DNA of 64,000 nucleotides, taken from CALMEC01 sp964628685 (GTDB taxonomy: Bacteria; Actinomycetota; Thermoleophilia; Miltoncostaeales; Miltoncostaeaceae). The stretch is from assembly GCA_964628685.1 (NCBI GenBank), contig CAZVNM010000001.1:186001-250000 (forward strand), in the 5' to 3' direction. This document shows, in pieces, positions 1 to 8,305 of the stretch; the first letter of the stretch is position 1; each line of letters starts with the position of its first letter. The translations under genes and the position numbers were made by a program. The notes beneath the pieces are model-generated. The model made no database searches. It was not told the origin of the DNA and saw nothing but the letters and a program-made list of their open reading frames with translations.

Positions 1-125
1 ACCACTTCGTGATCGACGCCCTGGCCGGCGGCATCGTGCTGATCACCGCGTTCCTCGTCACGTGGACCTGCACCCGCCTCGCGGGACGCTCATCGCAGGT
101 CGCACCCGCCGGCTCCGTCAGCTGA
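1..125 (+). CDS. PAP2-family phosphatase or phosphotransferase, C-terminal fragment
   Basis: The window opens inside a gene whose last 40 codons (frame from base 3) end at the TGA at 123-125. The visible part contains HFVIDALAGG, which matches the last conserved motif of PAP2 enzymes, where the His is the catalytic residue and the Asp supports it. A hydrophobic helix follows (IVLITAFLVTW). A PAP2 gene next to the UbiA-type gene recalls the mycobacterial arrangement in which a phosphatase of this family acts after decaprenyl-phosphate phosphoribosyltransferase. That functional link is inference. The N-terminal part lies outside the window, so an inositol-phosphotransferase-type PAP2 protein is equally possible. 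Confidence 0.6.
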   Translation, partial: HFVIDALAGGIVLITAFLVTWTCTRLAGRSSQVAPAGSVS

Positions 126-224
126 CCTCCCGCGGCGGGGCGTGTCCGCCGCACCGGCGGGCTACCATCCCCCGACCGTCCGAGCCGTCGCGAGGAGCCG
201 TCGATCCCGGCGATCGTCACCGCA

Positions 225-1058
225 ATGCGCCCACGCCAGTGGGTCAAGAACGCCTTCGTGCTCGCCCCGCTCGTGTTCTCGGGGGAGATCCAGCATGCCG
301 AGCCCATCCTCAGGGCGCTCGGCGCGGTCGCGGTCTTCTGTCTGGCCGCCAGCTCCATCTATCTGATCAACGACGTGATGGACCGCGCGGCCGACCGGGC
401 GCACCCGACCAAGCGGTTCCGACCGATCGCCGCCGGCCGCGTGTCCGTGGGGACCGCCGTGGGTGTGGCCGTCGTCCTCATGGTCGTCGCCGCGGCGGGG
501 GCGTTCCTGATCGACTGGCGGCTCGGGGTCATCGCGGCCGCCTACGTGCTGATCTCGGTGGCCTACAGCGCATGGCTGAAGCACGTGGTCATCATCGACG
601 TGTTCACGATCGCGTCCGGGTTCGTCCTGCGCGTGCTGGGCGGCGCGGCGGCCATCGACGTGGAGCCGTCGATCTGGCTCATCATCTGCATGGGGTTCCT
701 CGCCCTGATGCTGGGCTTCGGTAAACGGCGCGGCGAGGCCCGGCTGCTGGCCGACGGCGCCGTCGACCACCGCGCCGTCCTGGCCCATTACAGCGCGACC
801 TTCGCGGACGCCATGGTCATCCTGACCGCGGGGCTGGCGCTCGCCGCCTACGCCGCCTACTCGGCCACGGGACGCCCCGCCGACCGGCACATGGCCATCA
901 CCCTGCCCTTCGTGATGTACGGCGTGTTCCGCTACCTGTGGCTCATCTTCCACCGCGACCGCGGCGACAGCCCCACCGAGCTCGCCCTGTCGGACCCCGC
1001 GATCGTGCTGGCCGTGGTGGGCTGGGGTGCGGCGGCCGCGGTGCTGATGGCCGTCTGA
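225..1058 (+). CDS. UbiA-family prenyltransferase, decaprenyl-phosphate phosphoribosyltransferase-like
   Basis: A 277-residue polytopic membrane protein. The N-terminus MRPRQWVKN and the motif NDVMDRAADRAHPTKRFRP (residues 49-67) match decaprenyl-phosphate phosphoribosyltransferase, which transfers 5-phosphoribose from PRPP to a polyprenyl phosphate. The NDxxDxxxD Asp residues (50, 53, 57) are the expected Mg2+/pyrophosphate ligands. About eight hydrophobic segments follow. The ATG at 225 is the only standard start near the homologous N-terminus; a GAGGAG lies 27 bases upstream, too far to be a clear ribosome site. The family assignment is strong. The true lipid and sugar substrates in this organism are inferred. 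Confidence 0.85.
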   Translation: MRPRQWVKNAFVLAPLVFSGEIQHAEPILRALGAVAVFCLAASSIYLINDVMDRAADRAHPTKRFRPIAAGRVSVGTAVGVAVVLMVVAAAGAFLIDWRLGVIAAAYVLISVAYSAWLKHVVIIDVFTIASGFVLRVLGGAAAIDVEPSIWLIICMGFLALMLGFGKRRGEARLLADGAVDHRAVLAHYSATFADAMVILTAGLALAAYAAYSATGRPADRHMAITLPFVMYGVFRYLWLIFHRDRGDSPTELALSDPAIVLAVVGWGAAAAVLMAV

Positions 1059-1122
1059 TGGACACCGTGGGTCCCGCGCCAAGGAAACCGCGACACTGCT
1101 GACCGTCGTCCTCCTCGTCCTG

Positions 1123-3291
1123 GTGGCGGTGCTGTTCGTCGCCGTCGGCGTCGGGCTGACCGGGTTGACGGCCACCGAGCGGACGCCGACCGCCCGCTCC
1201 CAGCTGCTGCCGCTCGGCGCATGCGGGGTCGTGCTGGCGGCGACGCCGGTGTCGTACGTCCTGGCGATGGCACCGGCCGGCCGCTGGGTCACCACCGCGA
1301 TCCTCGCCGCGGTCGTGGCGGTCGGAGCACTGCTGCTCGCCCGACGCGGGGTCGACGCCGCGGCCGTGCGCCGCACCGCCGGGTCGGCGGCGGCGCCGGT
1401 CGCCGCCGGCGGTCTGGTGGGGCTGGCGGCGCTGCTGCCGGTGATGGCGCAGGGCTTTCCCACGACGCTCGCCTACGGCAACTTCGACGGCTGGTACTTC
1501 GCGGCCCGCGGCGACTGGCTGACCCGCCACCCGTGGGGCACCACGCTCACCGAGCAGACCGCCGACCCGCTCAGCACGGTCGCGGTCTGGAGCGATCGGT
1601 TCCACCTGCCGCAGGGGGTCGACACCACCGTCGCCTACGTGCAGAGCATGCTGGGCATGGACGGCTACCAGGTCCTCGGTGTGCTGGGGGCCGCGGCGAT
1701 CATGGTGGGTCTGTGCGGGTGGCTCACGCTGCGCGACGCGATCGACCCCGCACACCGGACCGCGGGGATCGGGTGGATGGCGGCCGCCGGCGTCGTGAGC
1801 CCGGTCTTCGTCGTGATGCACGGCGAGAACTTCTTCGCACAGCTGTGGGGGGCCGCCCTCTGGCCGTTCGTCATGGCGACCCTCATCCGCCTGACCGCAC
1901 GGCCGTCCTGGCGCACCGTCGCCCTGGCGGCGCTCGCGACGGCCGCCGCGGTGTCGTTCTATCCGGCCAACCTCCCGTGGATCCTCGTGGGCGCCGCCGG
2001 CGCCGTCGGCGTGGGTGTCACGCTGCGGGTCCGCGACGACGGCGTTGGGCCGCGACGTGCGATCACCGCCGGTGCGCTCGCGACCGTCGCCACCATCGGC
2101 GCCGTGATCGCGCTCGCCCCGCTGCAGGTGGTCCGGCTGGTCGAGTTCACGCGGTTCGCGCAGGGGATCGGCTCGGTCGCGGCCGCCGCCGTGCCCCTCG
2201 AGGGCCGCCCGGCGACCGCGGTCCTGGCGGGGACCCAGACCAACCTGGGCCGCGTGGTGGAGGACTGGCGCCTCGTGCTCGCCGTCGCGCTCCTCGTCGC
2301 GATCGCGTTCCTGATCGCCCTGCCGCCGCGCGGGGGCCGGCTGTCCTCCGTCCTGCCGCCCGGCGTGGCCGTGGCGCTCATCACGGCCGTGGTCTTCCTG
2401 CGCGCGCAGGGGCGCGGCGAGACCTACATGATGAACAAGTCGCTCATGACCGGCGGCGCCCTGCTTGCGGGCCTGGCCTTCGTCGCCGTCGCGCTGGCAC
2501 CCCGCTCGCGCCTTCCCCGCACCGCAGCGGCGGTCGGGATCGCCATGCTCGTCATCTGGGGCGGCATGAGCACCCAGCTCATCCGACGCACCACCGACGG
2601 CTGGGCCGGATTCCGCGCCGAGGACCGCGCGCTCGGCAACCGCATGGCGTCACTCGGCCCGGACGACGCGCTGCTCGTGGAGGGTGCGTCCGAGATCGTC
2701 CCGACCTCGTTCCAGTACCGGATGGTCACCGCGTACTTCGCATCGACCGCGACCGACGGGCCCGTTGAGGGACTGGGGTCGACCGACTCGTACCTGACCG
2801 CGCCCACCCTCGTTCCGAAGGCCGACGCGCGCTGGCGCCCGTCACGCGCCTGGCGCACGGTCGTCACGATGGGTGCCGAGGGCCCCGTGCGCGGCAGACG
2901 ACTCGAATGGCGAAACGACGCCTACGCCATGTGGCGGGCGCCCACGCTGGACGTCACCCCGTTCGGAACGGGTTGGCTGGAGCCGCTCGCGGGCGGGACG
3001 ACGCCCGTGAGCGCGGCCATCGGCCCGGTCGAGTTCGTCGTCGCCAACGCCGATGCCCGTGAGCGGACCGCCACCCTCGCCGTGCGCCTGCGAAGCCGAC
3101 TGGCCACGCGCACCGTCACCGTCACCGGCGGCACCGCCCCCGCGACCGTCACGATCCCCGTCAACGCGACCAGAACGGTCAGGGTGCCCGTGCGCGTCCC
3201 GCCGGGGGGCGTCGCGGTCCTGTCGATGTCCGACGCGCCGGCGACGCCGCAGGCCGGCCTCCGGGTGCTCGAGATGTCGGTCGCGGGCTAA
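1123..3291 (+). CDS. Large polytopic membrane protein, possible GT-C-like envelope enzyme
   Basis: A protein of about 722 residues with many hydrophobic helices in the first 500 residues and a likely extracytoplasmic C-terminal region rich in Thr and Val that looks beta-stranded. The motif YGNFDGWYFAARGDWL near residue 115 sits between helices 3 and 4, as expected for an outer loop of a GT-C enzyme, but I do not recognise the family. The start is uncertain: GTG 1123 is the first standard start, yet AAGGAA at 1081-1086 is ideally placed for CTG at 1096 and the frame stays hydrophobic upstream. It follows the UbiA-type gene by about 60 bases and overlaps the convergent glycosyltransferase by 4 bases, so an envelope-polysaccharide role is plausible. 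Confidence 0.6.
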   Translation: MAVLFVAVGVGLTGLTATERTPTARSQLLPLGACGVVLAATPVSYVLAMAPAGRWVTTAILAAVVAVGALLLARRGVDAAAVRRTAGSAAAPVAAGGLVGLAALLPVMAQGFPTTLAYGNFDGWYFAARGDWLTRHPWGTTLTEQTADPLSTVAVWSDRFHLPQGVDTTVAYVQSMLGMDGYQVLGVLGAAAIMVGLCGWLTLRDAIDPAHRTAGIGWMAAAGVVSPVFVVMHGENFFAQLWGAALWPFVMATLIRLTARPSWRTVALAALATAAAVSFYPANLPWILVGAAGAVGVGVTLRVRDDGVGPRRAITAGALATVATIGAVIALAPLQVVRLVEFTRFAQGIGSVAAAAVPLEGRPATAVLAGTQTNLGRVVEDWRLVLAVALLVAIAFLIALPPRGGRLSSVLPPGVAVALITAVVFLRAQGRGETYMMNKSLMTGGALLAGLAFVAVALAPRSRLPRTAAAVGIAMLVIWGGMSTQLIRRTTDGWAGFRAEDRALGNRMASLGPDDALLVEGASEIVPTSFQYRMVTAYFASTATDGPVEGLGSTDSYLTAPTLVPKADARWRPSRAWRTVVTMGAEGPVRGRRLEWRNDAYAMWRAPTLDVTPFGTGWLEPLAGGTTPVSAAIGPVEFVVANADARERTATLAVRLRSRLATRTVTVTGGTAPATVTIPVNATRTVRVPVRVPPGGVAVLSMSDAPATPQAGLRVLEMSVAG

Positions 3292-4466
3292 CGCCCGGCG
3301 CGGGCGGCCACCAGGTCGACCAGGGCCGCGAGCGCCGGGTGTGGATCGAGGATCCCGACGACCTCGTCGCGGGGTCGCACGAACCCGGCCCGCCCGTCGA
3401 GCACGCGCCGCAGCGCGTCGGCCACCCCGGCGACGTCCCCCGGAGGTGCCAGGAGCCCCATCCCGGTCGCCGTGACCGGGAACCGCACACCGGGCATGTC
3501 GCTCGCAACGACCGGGGTGCCGCAGAGCATGGCCTCCACCTGCACCATGCCGAACGCCTCCAGCGGGTCGACGCTGGGAAGCGCCACGACGTCGCACATC
3601 GCGTAGAACGCCCGCAGGTCGTCGTGGGAGAGGAACCCGGTGAAGCGCACGTCGTCGTCCGGGCGCACCTGGGCGCGCAGGTCGTCGCCCAGACCGCCGC
3701 CGGCCACGCGGTCACCCTCGCCGGCGATGACGAGCGTCACGTCCGGCATGGTGCGACGAACCTCCCGCACGGCGGCGATCAGCACGTCGATCCCCTTCTC
3801 GGCCACCAGACGTCCCACGAACCCGACGACACGCCGTCCGTCGAGTCCCAGGCGCACCCGCAGGCCGGCGGCGTCGCCGGCGGTGAAGCGGTCGGTGTCG
3901 ACCGGCGGCCGGACCCCGACGGATCGCGCGGCCACGTGCCCCACCACCCGGGACGAGGCCGCGTAGTCGGTCGAGAGCGCGATGAAGGCCGGCGCGCGTC
4001 CCACTGTCCAGCGTGCGGAGCGGGCGGCGAGGGCCTCGACCACGCGCGACAGCGGATCGGCGCCGAGGCGGAGGTCACAGACGTAGACCGGCAGCAGCCG
4101 GCCGCGCGGGGTGACGGCCGCCACCGCCGCGGCCTCCAGCAGGGGCATGACCGGCATGACCACGTCGGCCCGGCGGGCGCGACGGGCGACGGCCGGCACG
4201 AACCCCGGCAGCACCATGCCCTTGCCCACCGCGGCGAGTGACCGGACGCGGGTGACGGTGACCCCGTCGATCCGCTCGACCCGTGCGAGCCCCCGCTGGT
4301 GCATGCCGGCGACCACCTCCACCTCGGCGCCACGCCCGGCCAGGTGCTCGGCGAGCGCGCGGGCGTAGATGGTCAGCCCGCTGGAGTACGGCGAGTAGTA
4401 GTAGAGGGCGACGAGCACACGCACACCGTCCAGGCGCGCGTCCCGCGGGGGCGCTCCGGCGGTCAC
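3288..4466 (-). CDS. GT4-family (GT-B fold) glycosyltransferase
   Basis: A 392-residue protein. The N-terminal Rossmann half contains YYYSPYSSGLTIYARALAEHL, split here only by the acceptor loop, and the C-terminal donor-binding half contains VGFVGRLVAEKGIDVLI and the EAFGMVQVEAMLCGTPVVAS region with the two spaced Glu residues typical of retaining GT4 enzymes. It probably transfers an NDP-sugar at the cytoplasmic membrane face. The start is GTG at 4466, seven bases after a TATCGT box (4474-4479, minus strand), consistent with a leaderless transcript. It converges on the membrane-protein gene, with their stop codons overlapping. Sugar and acceptor are unknown. Confidence 0.85.
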   Translation of the reverse strand: MTAGAPPRDARLDGVRVLVALYYYSPYSSGLTIYARALAEHLAGRGAEVEVVAGMHQRGLARVERIDGVTVTRVRSLAAVGKGMVLPGFVPAVARRARRADVVMPVMPLLEAAAVAAVTPRGRLLPVYVCDLRLGADPLSRVVEALAARSARWTVGRAPAFIALSTDYAASSRVVGHVAARSVGVRPPVDTDRFTAGDAAGLRVRLGLDGRRVVGFVGRLVAEKGIDVLIAAVREVRRTMPDVTLVIAGEGDRVAGGGLGDDLRAQVRPDDDVRFTGFLSHDDLRAFYAMCDVVALPSVDPLEAFGMVQVEAMLCGTPVVASDMPGVRFPVTATGMGLLAPPGDVAGVADALRRVLDGRAGFVRPRDEVVGILDPHPALAALVDLVAARAGR

Positions 4467-4473
4467 ACGGCCG

Positions 4474-4479
4474 ACGATA
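4474..4479 (-). promoter_or_regulatory. Putative -10 box, leaderless glycosyltransferase promoter
   Basis: TATCGT read on the minus strand ends seven bases before the GTG start at 4466. No Shine-Dalgarno sequence is visible, so transcription probably begins at or next to the start codon. Confidence 0.5.
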
Positions 4480-4550
4480 CCAAGGGCGCCGCATCGGACC
4501 GCACCGGGACGCCCGGGACGATTTCGACCGCATCTTCCGACCGTCGACCG

Positions 4551-4579
4551 TTGGCAGAGTTCGTCACGTGAGTTACCAT
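4551..4579 (+). promoter_or_regulatory. Putative sigma-70-type promoter for the small HTH-like gene
   Basis: TTGGCA (4551-4556) and TACCAT (4574-4579) are separated by exactly 17 bases. This is the clearest vegetative promoter in the window. The predicted transcript starts near 4586, leaving about 130 bases of leader before the ATG at 4717. Confidence 0.6.
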
Positions 4580-4585
4580 CCGTTC

Positions 4586-4732
4586 ATGGATCGGACTGTT
4601 CAGAGTGGTGCCGTCCGGCACCCGGCGCTGTTCGCTCCCACTGAGTCCACGGCCCGCCTGCGCACTGCAGGCGGGCCGTTTCGTTTCTGCCCCACAGTCA
4701 CACGGAGGCATTGCCGATGGCCGTTCACCTGA
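4586..4732 (+). CDS. Possible 48-residue leader ORF (leaderless)
   Basis: An ATG lies six bases after the TACCAT box, so it could be translated from the 5' end of the transcript. The 48-codon frame runs through the hairpin at 4649-4679 and stops at 4730-4732, just inside the next gene. The peptide is Arg- and Pro-rich without recognisable domains. It may be chance. Its position suggests a translation-coupled leader, but I have no family evidence. Confidence 0.2.
   Translation: MDRTVQSGAVRHPALFAPTESTARLRTAGGPFRFCPTVTRRHCRWPFT
4607..4622 (+). promoter_or_regulatory. Leader hairpin 1
   Basis: GGTGCC (4607-4612) pairs perfectly with GGCACC (4617-4622) around a four-base loop. It lies in the predicted 5' leader of the gene at 4717, upstream of the terminator-like hairpin. 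Confidence 0.4.
4649..4685 (+). terminator. Terminator-like hairpin in the leader (possible attenuator)
   Basis: A perfect 13-bp stem (4649-4661 with 4667-4679) closes a five-base loop and is followed by a T-rich stretch TTTCGTTTC. It sits between the promoter at 4551 and the start at 4717, not after a gene on this strand, so it could attenuate transcription into the small gene. Confidence 0.55.
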
Positions 4733-4908
4733 CCCCCGACGAATTGTCCGACGCGCTCGGTCTGAAGAGTCGCGACATCATCAGGCTCTGCCAGGAGGAG
4801 GCGGTGCCGATCCTCCACGGGCGCATCGACAAGACGCTCTTCCTGAGGACCATGCAGGCCAACGGTCACCGGATGCCGGACGACGCGGAGCTGCTCCTGC
4901 AGATGTGA
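4717..4908 (+). CDS. Small HTH/excisionase-like protein
   Basis: A 63-residue acidic protein. The ATG at 4717 is chosen over TTG 4711 because GGAGG (4704-4708) sits eight bases upstream. The N-terminal half (LTPDELSDALGLKSRDIIRL) reads as two short helices of a helix-turn-helix, and the segment VPILHGRIDKTLF resembles the wing of MerR/excisionase-type small DNA-binding proteins. The match is by pattern only. It is a single gene with its own promoter and structured leader, between a divergent glycosyltransferase and dacB. Confidence 0.6.
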   Translation: MAVHLTPDELSDALGLKSRDIIRLCQEEAVPILHGRIDKTLFLRTMQANGHRMPDDAELLLQM

Positions 4909-4940
4909 CCTCGGGGGATGGTGCCCGGCGGGCGTCGTGG

Positions 4941-4946
4941 TATCGT
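4941..4946 (+). promoter_or_regulatory. Putative -10 box, leaderless dacB promoter
   Basis: TATCGT ends eight bases before the ATG at 4955. No Shine-Dalgarno sequence precedes that ATG. Confidence 0.5.
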
Positions 4947-4954
4947 CGCCCGCC

Positions 4955-6232
4955 ATGGGCCTCGCCGCTGCAACCTCACGGCGTCTCGTCCGCATCGGCG
5001 TGGTCACGGTCGTCGCGACCGTCGCGTGGGTCGATGCGGCCGCGGCGACCCCCGCCCAGGTGCAACGGGCGCTCGGCAAGTGGACCGCCGCCAACCCCAA
5101 CACGGGTGCGGTCGTGCTGCGACTGGGGCCCGCCGGCCCCGAGCCGGTCGCCTCGTTCAAGGCGGACATCCCGCGCCGGCCGGCCTCGACGATGAAGGTC
5201 ATGACCGCGGCGTCGGCGCTCATCACGCTGGGACCGACCTACCGGTTCGAGACCCGCCTCTACATGGGCGCCACGCCCACCTACTCGGGCCCGATCCTCA
5301 ACACGCCCCTCTATCTGAAGGGCTACGGCGACCCGACGCTCGCAACCCCCGGGTACGCGCGACGCTACCTCCCGGGCGCCACCACCAACGTCACCGGGCT
5401 CGTCCGTCCACTGCGGGCGGCTGGGATCACCCGCATCCGCGGGCCGATCATCGTCGACGAGACCTACTTCGACGCCCGTCGCCGCGGCCCCGGCTGGCCG
5501 GCCCGCTACAACATCGAGAGCCAGCCGCTCTCGGCGATGAACGTCAACCAGAGCTGGCTGGGCGACACCCGTCGCAGCCGGGTGAAGTCGCCGCCGCTCG
5601 CCGCCGGAACCACGCTGCGCGCCACGATGCGCGCCATGCGGGTAGTGCACACGGGCGCGGTGCGCACCGGGCGCGCCCCCGCGCAGGGCCGGCTCGTCGC
5701 CACCGTCCAGTCGCGACCGCTTCGGGCCATCACCCGCCTGATGCTGCCGCCCAGCGACAACTTCGTCGCCGAGATGCTCGTCAAGAACATGGGGGCGTAC
5801 TCGGCCGGTGCGGGCACGACCGCCGCCGGCACGCGGGTGTCCGCGGGCGCGCTGTCGCAGTACCTGGCCCCCGGCGACCGCTTCGTCGACGGCTCCGGCC
5901 TGGACCGGCGCAACCAACTGACGGCCAACAGCCTCGCACGGGTCCTGATCGCCGCGGACGCCGACCCGGTCTGGGGTTCGGCGCTCATCACGTCCCTCCC
6001 CCGTGGCAACGAGGGCACCCTGCGCAGCCGCTTCCGCCCGCTGGGTGGGCGTCTGCGCGCCAAGACCGGCTACATCAACGGCACGTCCACCCTCACCGGC
6101 ATCGTGACCTCGACCAACGGCACGAAGTACGCGTTCGCGCTGCTCATGAACGACAGCTCCATCTCGGGTGCCCGTGAGACCCAGGCCCGGCTGGTGAAGA
6201 TGCTGGCCGCCGGGGTCGCCGACATCGGCTGA
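4955..6232 (+). CDS. dacB: D-alanyl-D-alanine carboxypeptidase/endopeptidase, PBP4 (peptidase S13)
   Basis: A 425-residue exported low-molecular-weight penicillin-binding protein. Residues 1-31 form a signal peptide ending near AAAATPAQ. All three catalytic motifs are present: SxxK as STMK (Ser78, Lys81), SxN as SDN in the PPSDNFVAEM segment, and KTG in AKTGYINGT. It should trim or cleave peptidoglycan stem peptides outside the membrane. The ATG at 4955 is preferred to GTG 4937 because it gives a clean signal peptide and lies eight bases after a TATCGT box. It appears to be monocistronic, and a stem-loop lies in the downstream gap. Confidence 0.92.
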   Translation: MGLAAATSRRLVRIGVVTVVATVAWVDAAAATPAQVQRALGKWTAANPNTGAVVLRLGPAGPEPVASFKADIPRRPASTMKVMTAASALITLGPTYRFETRLYMGATPTYSGPILNTPLYLKGYGDPTLATPGYARRYLPGATTNVTGLVRPLRAAGITRIRGPIIVDETYFDARRRGPGWPARYNIESQPLSAMNVNQSWLGDTRRSRVKSPPLAAGTTLRATMRAMRVVHTGAVRTGRAPAQGRLVATVQSRPLRAITRLMLPPSDNFVAEMLVKNMGAYSAGAGTTAAGTRVSAGALSQYLAPGDRFVDGSGLDRRNQLTANSLARVLIAADADPVWGSALITSLPRGNEGTLRSRFRPLGGRLRAKTGYINGTSTLTGIVTSTNGTKYAFALLMNDSSISGARETQARLVKMLAAGVADIG

Positions 6233-6635
6233 CCCGAGGACCGCCGGCTCGCACCGTGGTTCCGGGTGACGCCACGCGGAGCCCCGGGCGCGGAACGCCG
6301 CGGTCACCCGTCCGGCGTCCGCGGTCGGGACGTCCGGATCGGGAGCCGACCCGGACGGTCGACACGAACCCGCCCCCTCGACGACATGGTCACGCACACG
6401 GGCTTCGCCACCCGCGTGTGAGCGAACGCCGCGGCGCCGGCCACCGCAACGTGGCTGACGACGTCGGCCGGCGGTCACCTGCGTGGTCCACGATGAACGG
6501 GTACCGGGCCAACGAGCCGACACGCCACGGCCACATGCCCGCCCGCCCGACCACCAAATGGCGGACGCCGCGCGGAGAACCGCGCGGCGTCCCTGTACCG
6601 CATCCGTGACGGGGATCGGATCCCCTGTCGCGGGA
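6233..6635. other. Non-coding gap between convergent genes
   Basis: About 400 bases separate the convergent dacB and PhoX-like genes. Apart from the strong hairpin at 6564-6591, I see no motif or credible coding frame here. Open frames in it are short and very Arg/Pro-rich. Confidence 0.5.
6564..6591 (-). terminator. Strong stem-loop, probable terminator of the PhoX-like gene
   Basis: A perfect 12-bp GC-rich stem (6564-6575 with 6580-6591) closes a four-base loop, 45 bases beyond the PhoX-like stop codon. Neither side has a real T-tract, so termination could be weak, bidirectional or Rho-assisted. Confidence 0.55.
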
Positions 6636-8117
6636 TCAGCGCACCGGCTTGCCGGGCGGGATCGTGATGAGACCCAGCTGGCCACCCTCGACGAGCTCGG
6701 CGGCGTTCTGCGCAGGCCGGTAGTGCGCCTGCACGTCGAAGAGGTACTTGCCCTTCCCGAGGAACGGCACCGGGATGATGCCGGAGCTCTCCTCGTCGAT
6801 CGTCAGGAAGTTGGGGGCACCGGGAGCGAAGCGGTCAGCGTCGTGACGGGCGATGCGCTGCACGTTGCCGCTCTTCGCGTCGTACTGGAAGATCCCCGAG
6901 AGGTAGGGGTTTCCGCCCGGGTCCTCCTGCAGGAGCACCTGGCCGCGGTCGTTGACGGTGATGTTGTCGATCATCCGCGGGCCGGCCTGGTCGGCGTCCT
7001 TCTTGGTGGTGTCGTACGCGGGGCTTGCGACCGGAACCGTCGCGATGCCACCCTTGGTGACGTCGGCGGCGTCCTCGAACTGCAGGTGCCACAGACGGCT
7101 GATGCCGCGGAAGCTGCCGGTGGTGGCGAAGTAGAAGCCCTGCTCGTTGGTCGGGTCGAACGAGCCGTCCTCCGGACGGGCGAGCTTCGACACGCCGAGC
7201 TCGGTGCTGACCCTCTCCAGGGTCGCGCCGTTCATGCTCGCGGCACCGGGGATCTCGATCAGCTTGAAGCCGACGCCCTTCGCCGGAATGGTCGTTGAGT
7301 CGAGCTCGGTCGGGACACCGTCGATCTTGAGGCCGTAGAGCTTGCCGTTGGCGAGACCGGCCTTCTCGACGTCATTACCGGTGGACTGCTTCTCACCGAC
7401 GTAGATGTAGACCTGGCCGCCACCCGAGTCGTCCAGGTTGACGACGACCGTCTTCTTGCCGTTGTCGGGCTGGGCGACGACGTTCTCGAAGCTCATCTTG
7501 CCCATGTGGGGCAGCTCGTAGCTGGAGCCGGCGTCGGGACCGGTCGCCACGTGCGCGAAGGCGCGACCCTCGGCGCCGGACTCCTCACCGCTCATGAAGA
7601 TGCGGTTGGTGGTGCCCGTGCGGGTGGCGGCGTCGTAAAACGCGCTCACGTCGGGCAGGTCGCCCGAGCAGAGGCGGCTGATGGCGGTCACGGCCTGCGT
7701 CCAGGCGTCGGTGTCCTTGGTGCGGACGTAGACCCGCTTGATGAGGTCCTCGCCGGAGCGCACGCGCAGCGAACCCTTCTCGATGGTCCACTTCGAGACG
7801 AAGGCGCCGGTCGCACCGTGAGCGCGGACGGCGCCCAGGTGGCCGCCGAGCTCGTGGTTCATGAGGAGCGTGAACGTTCCACCCCCGTTGTCGTACGCAC
7901 CGAGGCCGTCCGGGATGCCGACCATCCGGTAGCCATTCGGAGCGGCGTCACCGACGGTGAGGATGCTCGTGGTGTTGACGCCCGGAATCGTCCGGACCAG
8001 GTACGGGCTGGCGGAGCTGGACGGGCCGGTGCTCGCACCCGGAGCGGCGAGCGCGACGCCGGCGGTGATGGCGCCGACCGCACCCGCGAGGATCGCGGTC
8101 TTCGTTGACCGTTTCAC
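6636..8117 (-). CDS. Secreted PhoX-like phosphatase (DUF839 family)
   Basis: A 493-residue exported protein. The start is the GTG at 8117, preceded by AAAAGGGGAA at a good distance. Residues 1-25 (MKRSTKTAILAG...ALAAPG) form a signal peptide. The sequence MVGIPDGLGAYDN, the LLMNHE segment and later repeated blade-like segments match DUF839/PhoX beta-propeller proteins, which include Ca2+-dependent alkaline phosphatases. Family membership is clear but phosphatase activity is inferred. The intergenic region upstream carries three phased GTTC/GTCAC-like repeats that may be a phosphate-response box. It is transcribed alone and ends at a strong hairpin. Confidence 0.8.
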   Translation of the reverse strand: MKRSTKTAILAGAVGAITAGVALAAPGASTGPSSSASPYLVRTIPGVNTTSILTVGDAAPNGYRMVGIPDGLGAYDNGGGTFTLLMNHELGGHLGAVRAHGATGAFVSKWTIEKGSLRVRSGEDLIKRVYVRTKDTDAWTQAVTAISRLCSGDLPDVSAFYDAATRTGTTNRIFMSGEESGAEGRAFAHVATGPDAGSSYELPHMGKMSFENVVAQPDNGKKTVVVNLDDSGGGQVYIYVGEKQSTGNDVEKAGLANGKLYGLKIDGVPTELDSTTIPAKGVGFKLIEIPGAASMNGATLERVSTELGVSKLARPEDGSFDPTNEQGFYFATTGSFRGISRLWHLQFEDAADVTKGGIATVPVASPAYDTTKKDADQAGPRMIDNITVNDRGQVLLQEDPGGNPYLSGIFQYDAKSGNVQRIARHDADRFAPGAPNFLTIDEESSGIIPVPFLGKGKYLFDVQAHYRPAQNAAELVEGGQLGLITIPPGKPVR

Positions 8118-8217
8118 AGTTGGTTCCCCTTTTGTTGTCGAGTCGCCCCAGCCGGACCGTCCCGGGAGGCGGACGGCGTGACCGTACGTCCGCCGGAGAG
8201 GGATGGGGAACACACCC

Positions 8218-8245
8218 GATGAACGCGCGGTGACAAGCTGGGAAC
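8218..8245 (-). promoter_or_regulatory. Phased direct repeats, possible PHO-box-like operator
   Basis: On the minus strand GTTCCCA (8245-8239), GTCACC (8234-8229) and GTTCATC (8224-8218) are spaced 11 and 10 bases apart, about 100 bases upstream of the PhoX-like start. They resemble the 11-base repeats bound by PhoP-type regulators in actinobacteria, but the match is imperfect. Confidence 0.3.
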
Positions 8246-8305
8246 GAACGCTCAAGTCGCCCGCATCCTCCGACAAAAGCCACAGAAAGCGGTGCGGGCC
8301 CTGCC

